A stretch of 64,000 bases of DNA, from the NCBI RefSeq assembly GCF_021462225.1, contig NC_061806.1, forward strand, positions 29,195,644 to 29,259,643, in the 5' to 3' direction. The translations under genes and the position numbers were made by a program. Of this stretch, positions 63,866 to 64,000 are shown one piece after another. This DNA is from Girardinichthys multiradiatus (Eukaryota > Chordata > Actinopteri > Cyprinodontiformes > Goodeidae). How positions within the stretch are numbered: position 1 is the first letter of the stretch; every line of letters begins with the position of its first letter. The notes under the pieces were generated by a model. That model was not told where the DNA came from. It saw nothing but the letters and a program-made list of their open reading frames with translations, and ran no database searches.

Positions 63866-64000
63866 ATGGATGGAAGGATGGATGTAGAAATGCATTATCA
63901 ATCAGGTTCTGTGACAATGTCCTGTAACCTTGTGCTGACACTATTCCCAGCAAACTCTTCCCAAATCTACAAACATCTCAATGACAGTTCATGAATCTTC

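Overview
The window looks like nuclear DNA of a ray-finned fish, most likely a percomorph teleost. The reasons are a fish-type Na+/K+-ATPase alpha-3 gene with short GT-AG introns, many Tc1-like, hAT-like, BEL/Pao and LINE remnants, tRNA-derived SINEs with a teleost-style body, and abundant CA/GT microsatellites. No bacterial, organellar, rRNA or functional tRNA gene was seen. The species cannot be named from this sequence.

Layout. 0.1-0.6 kb: a decayed Tc1-like transposase fragment behind a (TA)n tract. 0.6-3 kb: non-coding DNA with microsatellites and one candidate conserved element. 3.0-4.75 kb: decayed Tc1-like and LINE fragments. 4.85-11.76 kb: one degenerate BEL/Pao LTR retrotransposon on the plus strand (gag, zinc knuckle, protease, RNase H, integrase). 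It lacks the reverse transcriptase core, and a 1,195-bp hAT-like element with a perfect 8-bp target duplication sits inside its integrase. 11.8-38.2 kb: no convincing host exon. This part holds transposon debris at 13.1-14.5, 27.8-28.5, 29.5-29.8 and 36.8-37.6 kb, microsatellites, and several stretches that could be cis-regulatory.

39,551-57,526 (minus strand): a Na+/K+-ATPase alpha subunit, best matched to atp1a3. I located 22 coding exons, all in frame and all with GT-AG borders. They encode 1,020 residues from the second exon to the stop codon, which is complete apart from a very short first coding exon (probably Met-Gly) not found in the window. Every catalytic motif is present. Compared with the vertebrate exon layout as I recall it, the 269-bp exon is split by an extra 223-bp intron, and the 110-bp and 135-bp exons are fused into one of 245 bp. 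The introns carry at least five transposon copies.

58.0-60.9 kb: a roughly 2.9-kb minisatellite of variant 17-20-bp units in higher-order blocks, probably inside intron 1 of the ATPase gene. 60.9-64 kb: non-coding, with a SINE fragment at 63.76 kb. I found no new multi-gene system. The most interesting items are the rearranged exon structure, the minisatellite, the nested transposon and the transposon-built introns.
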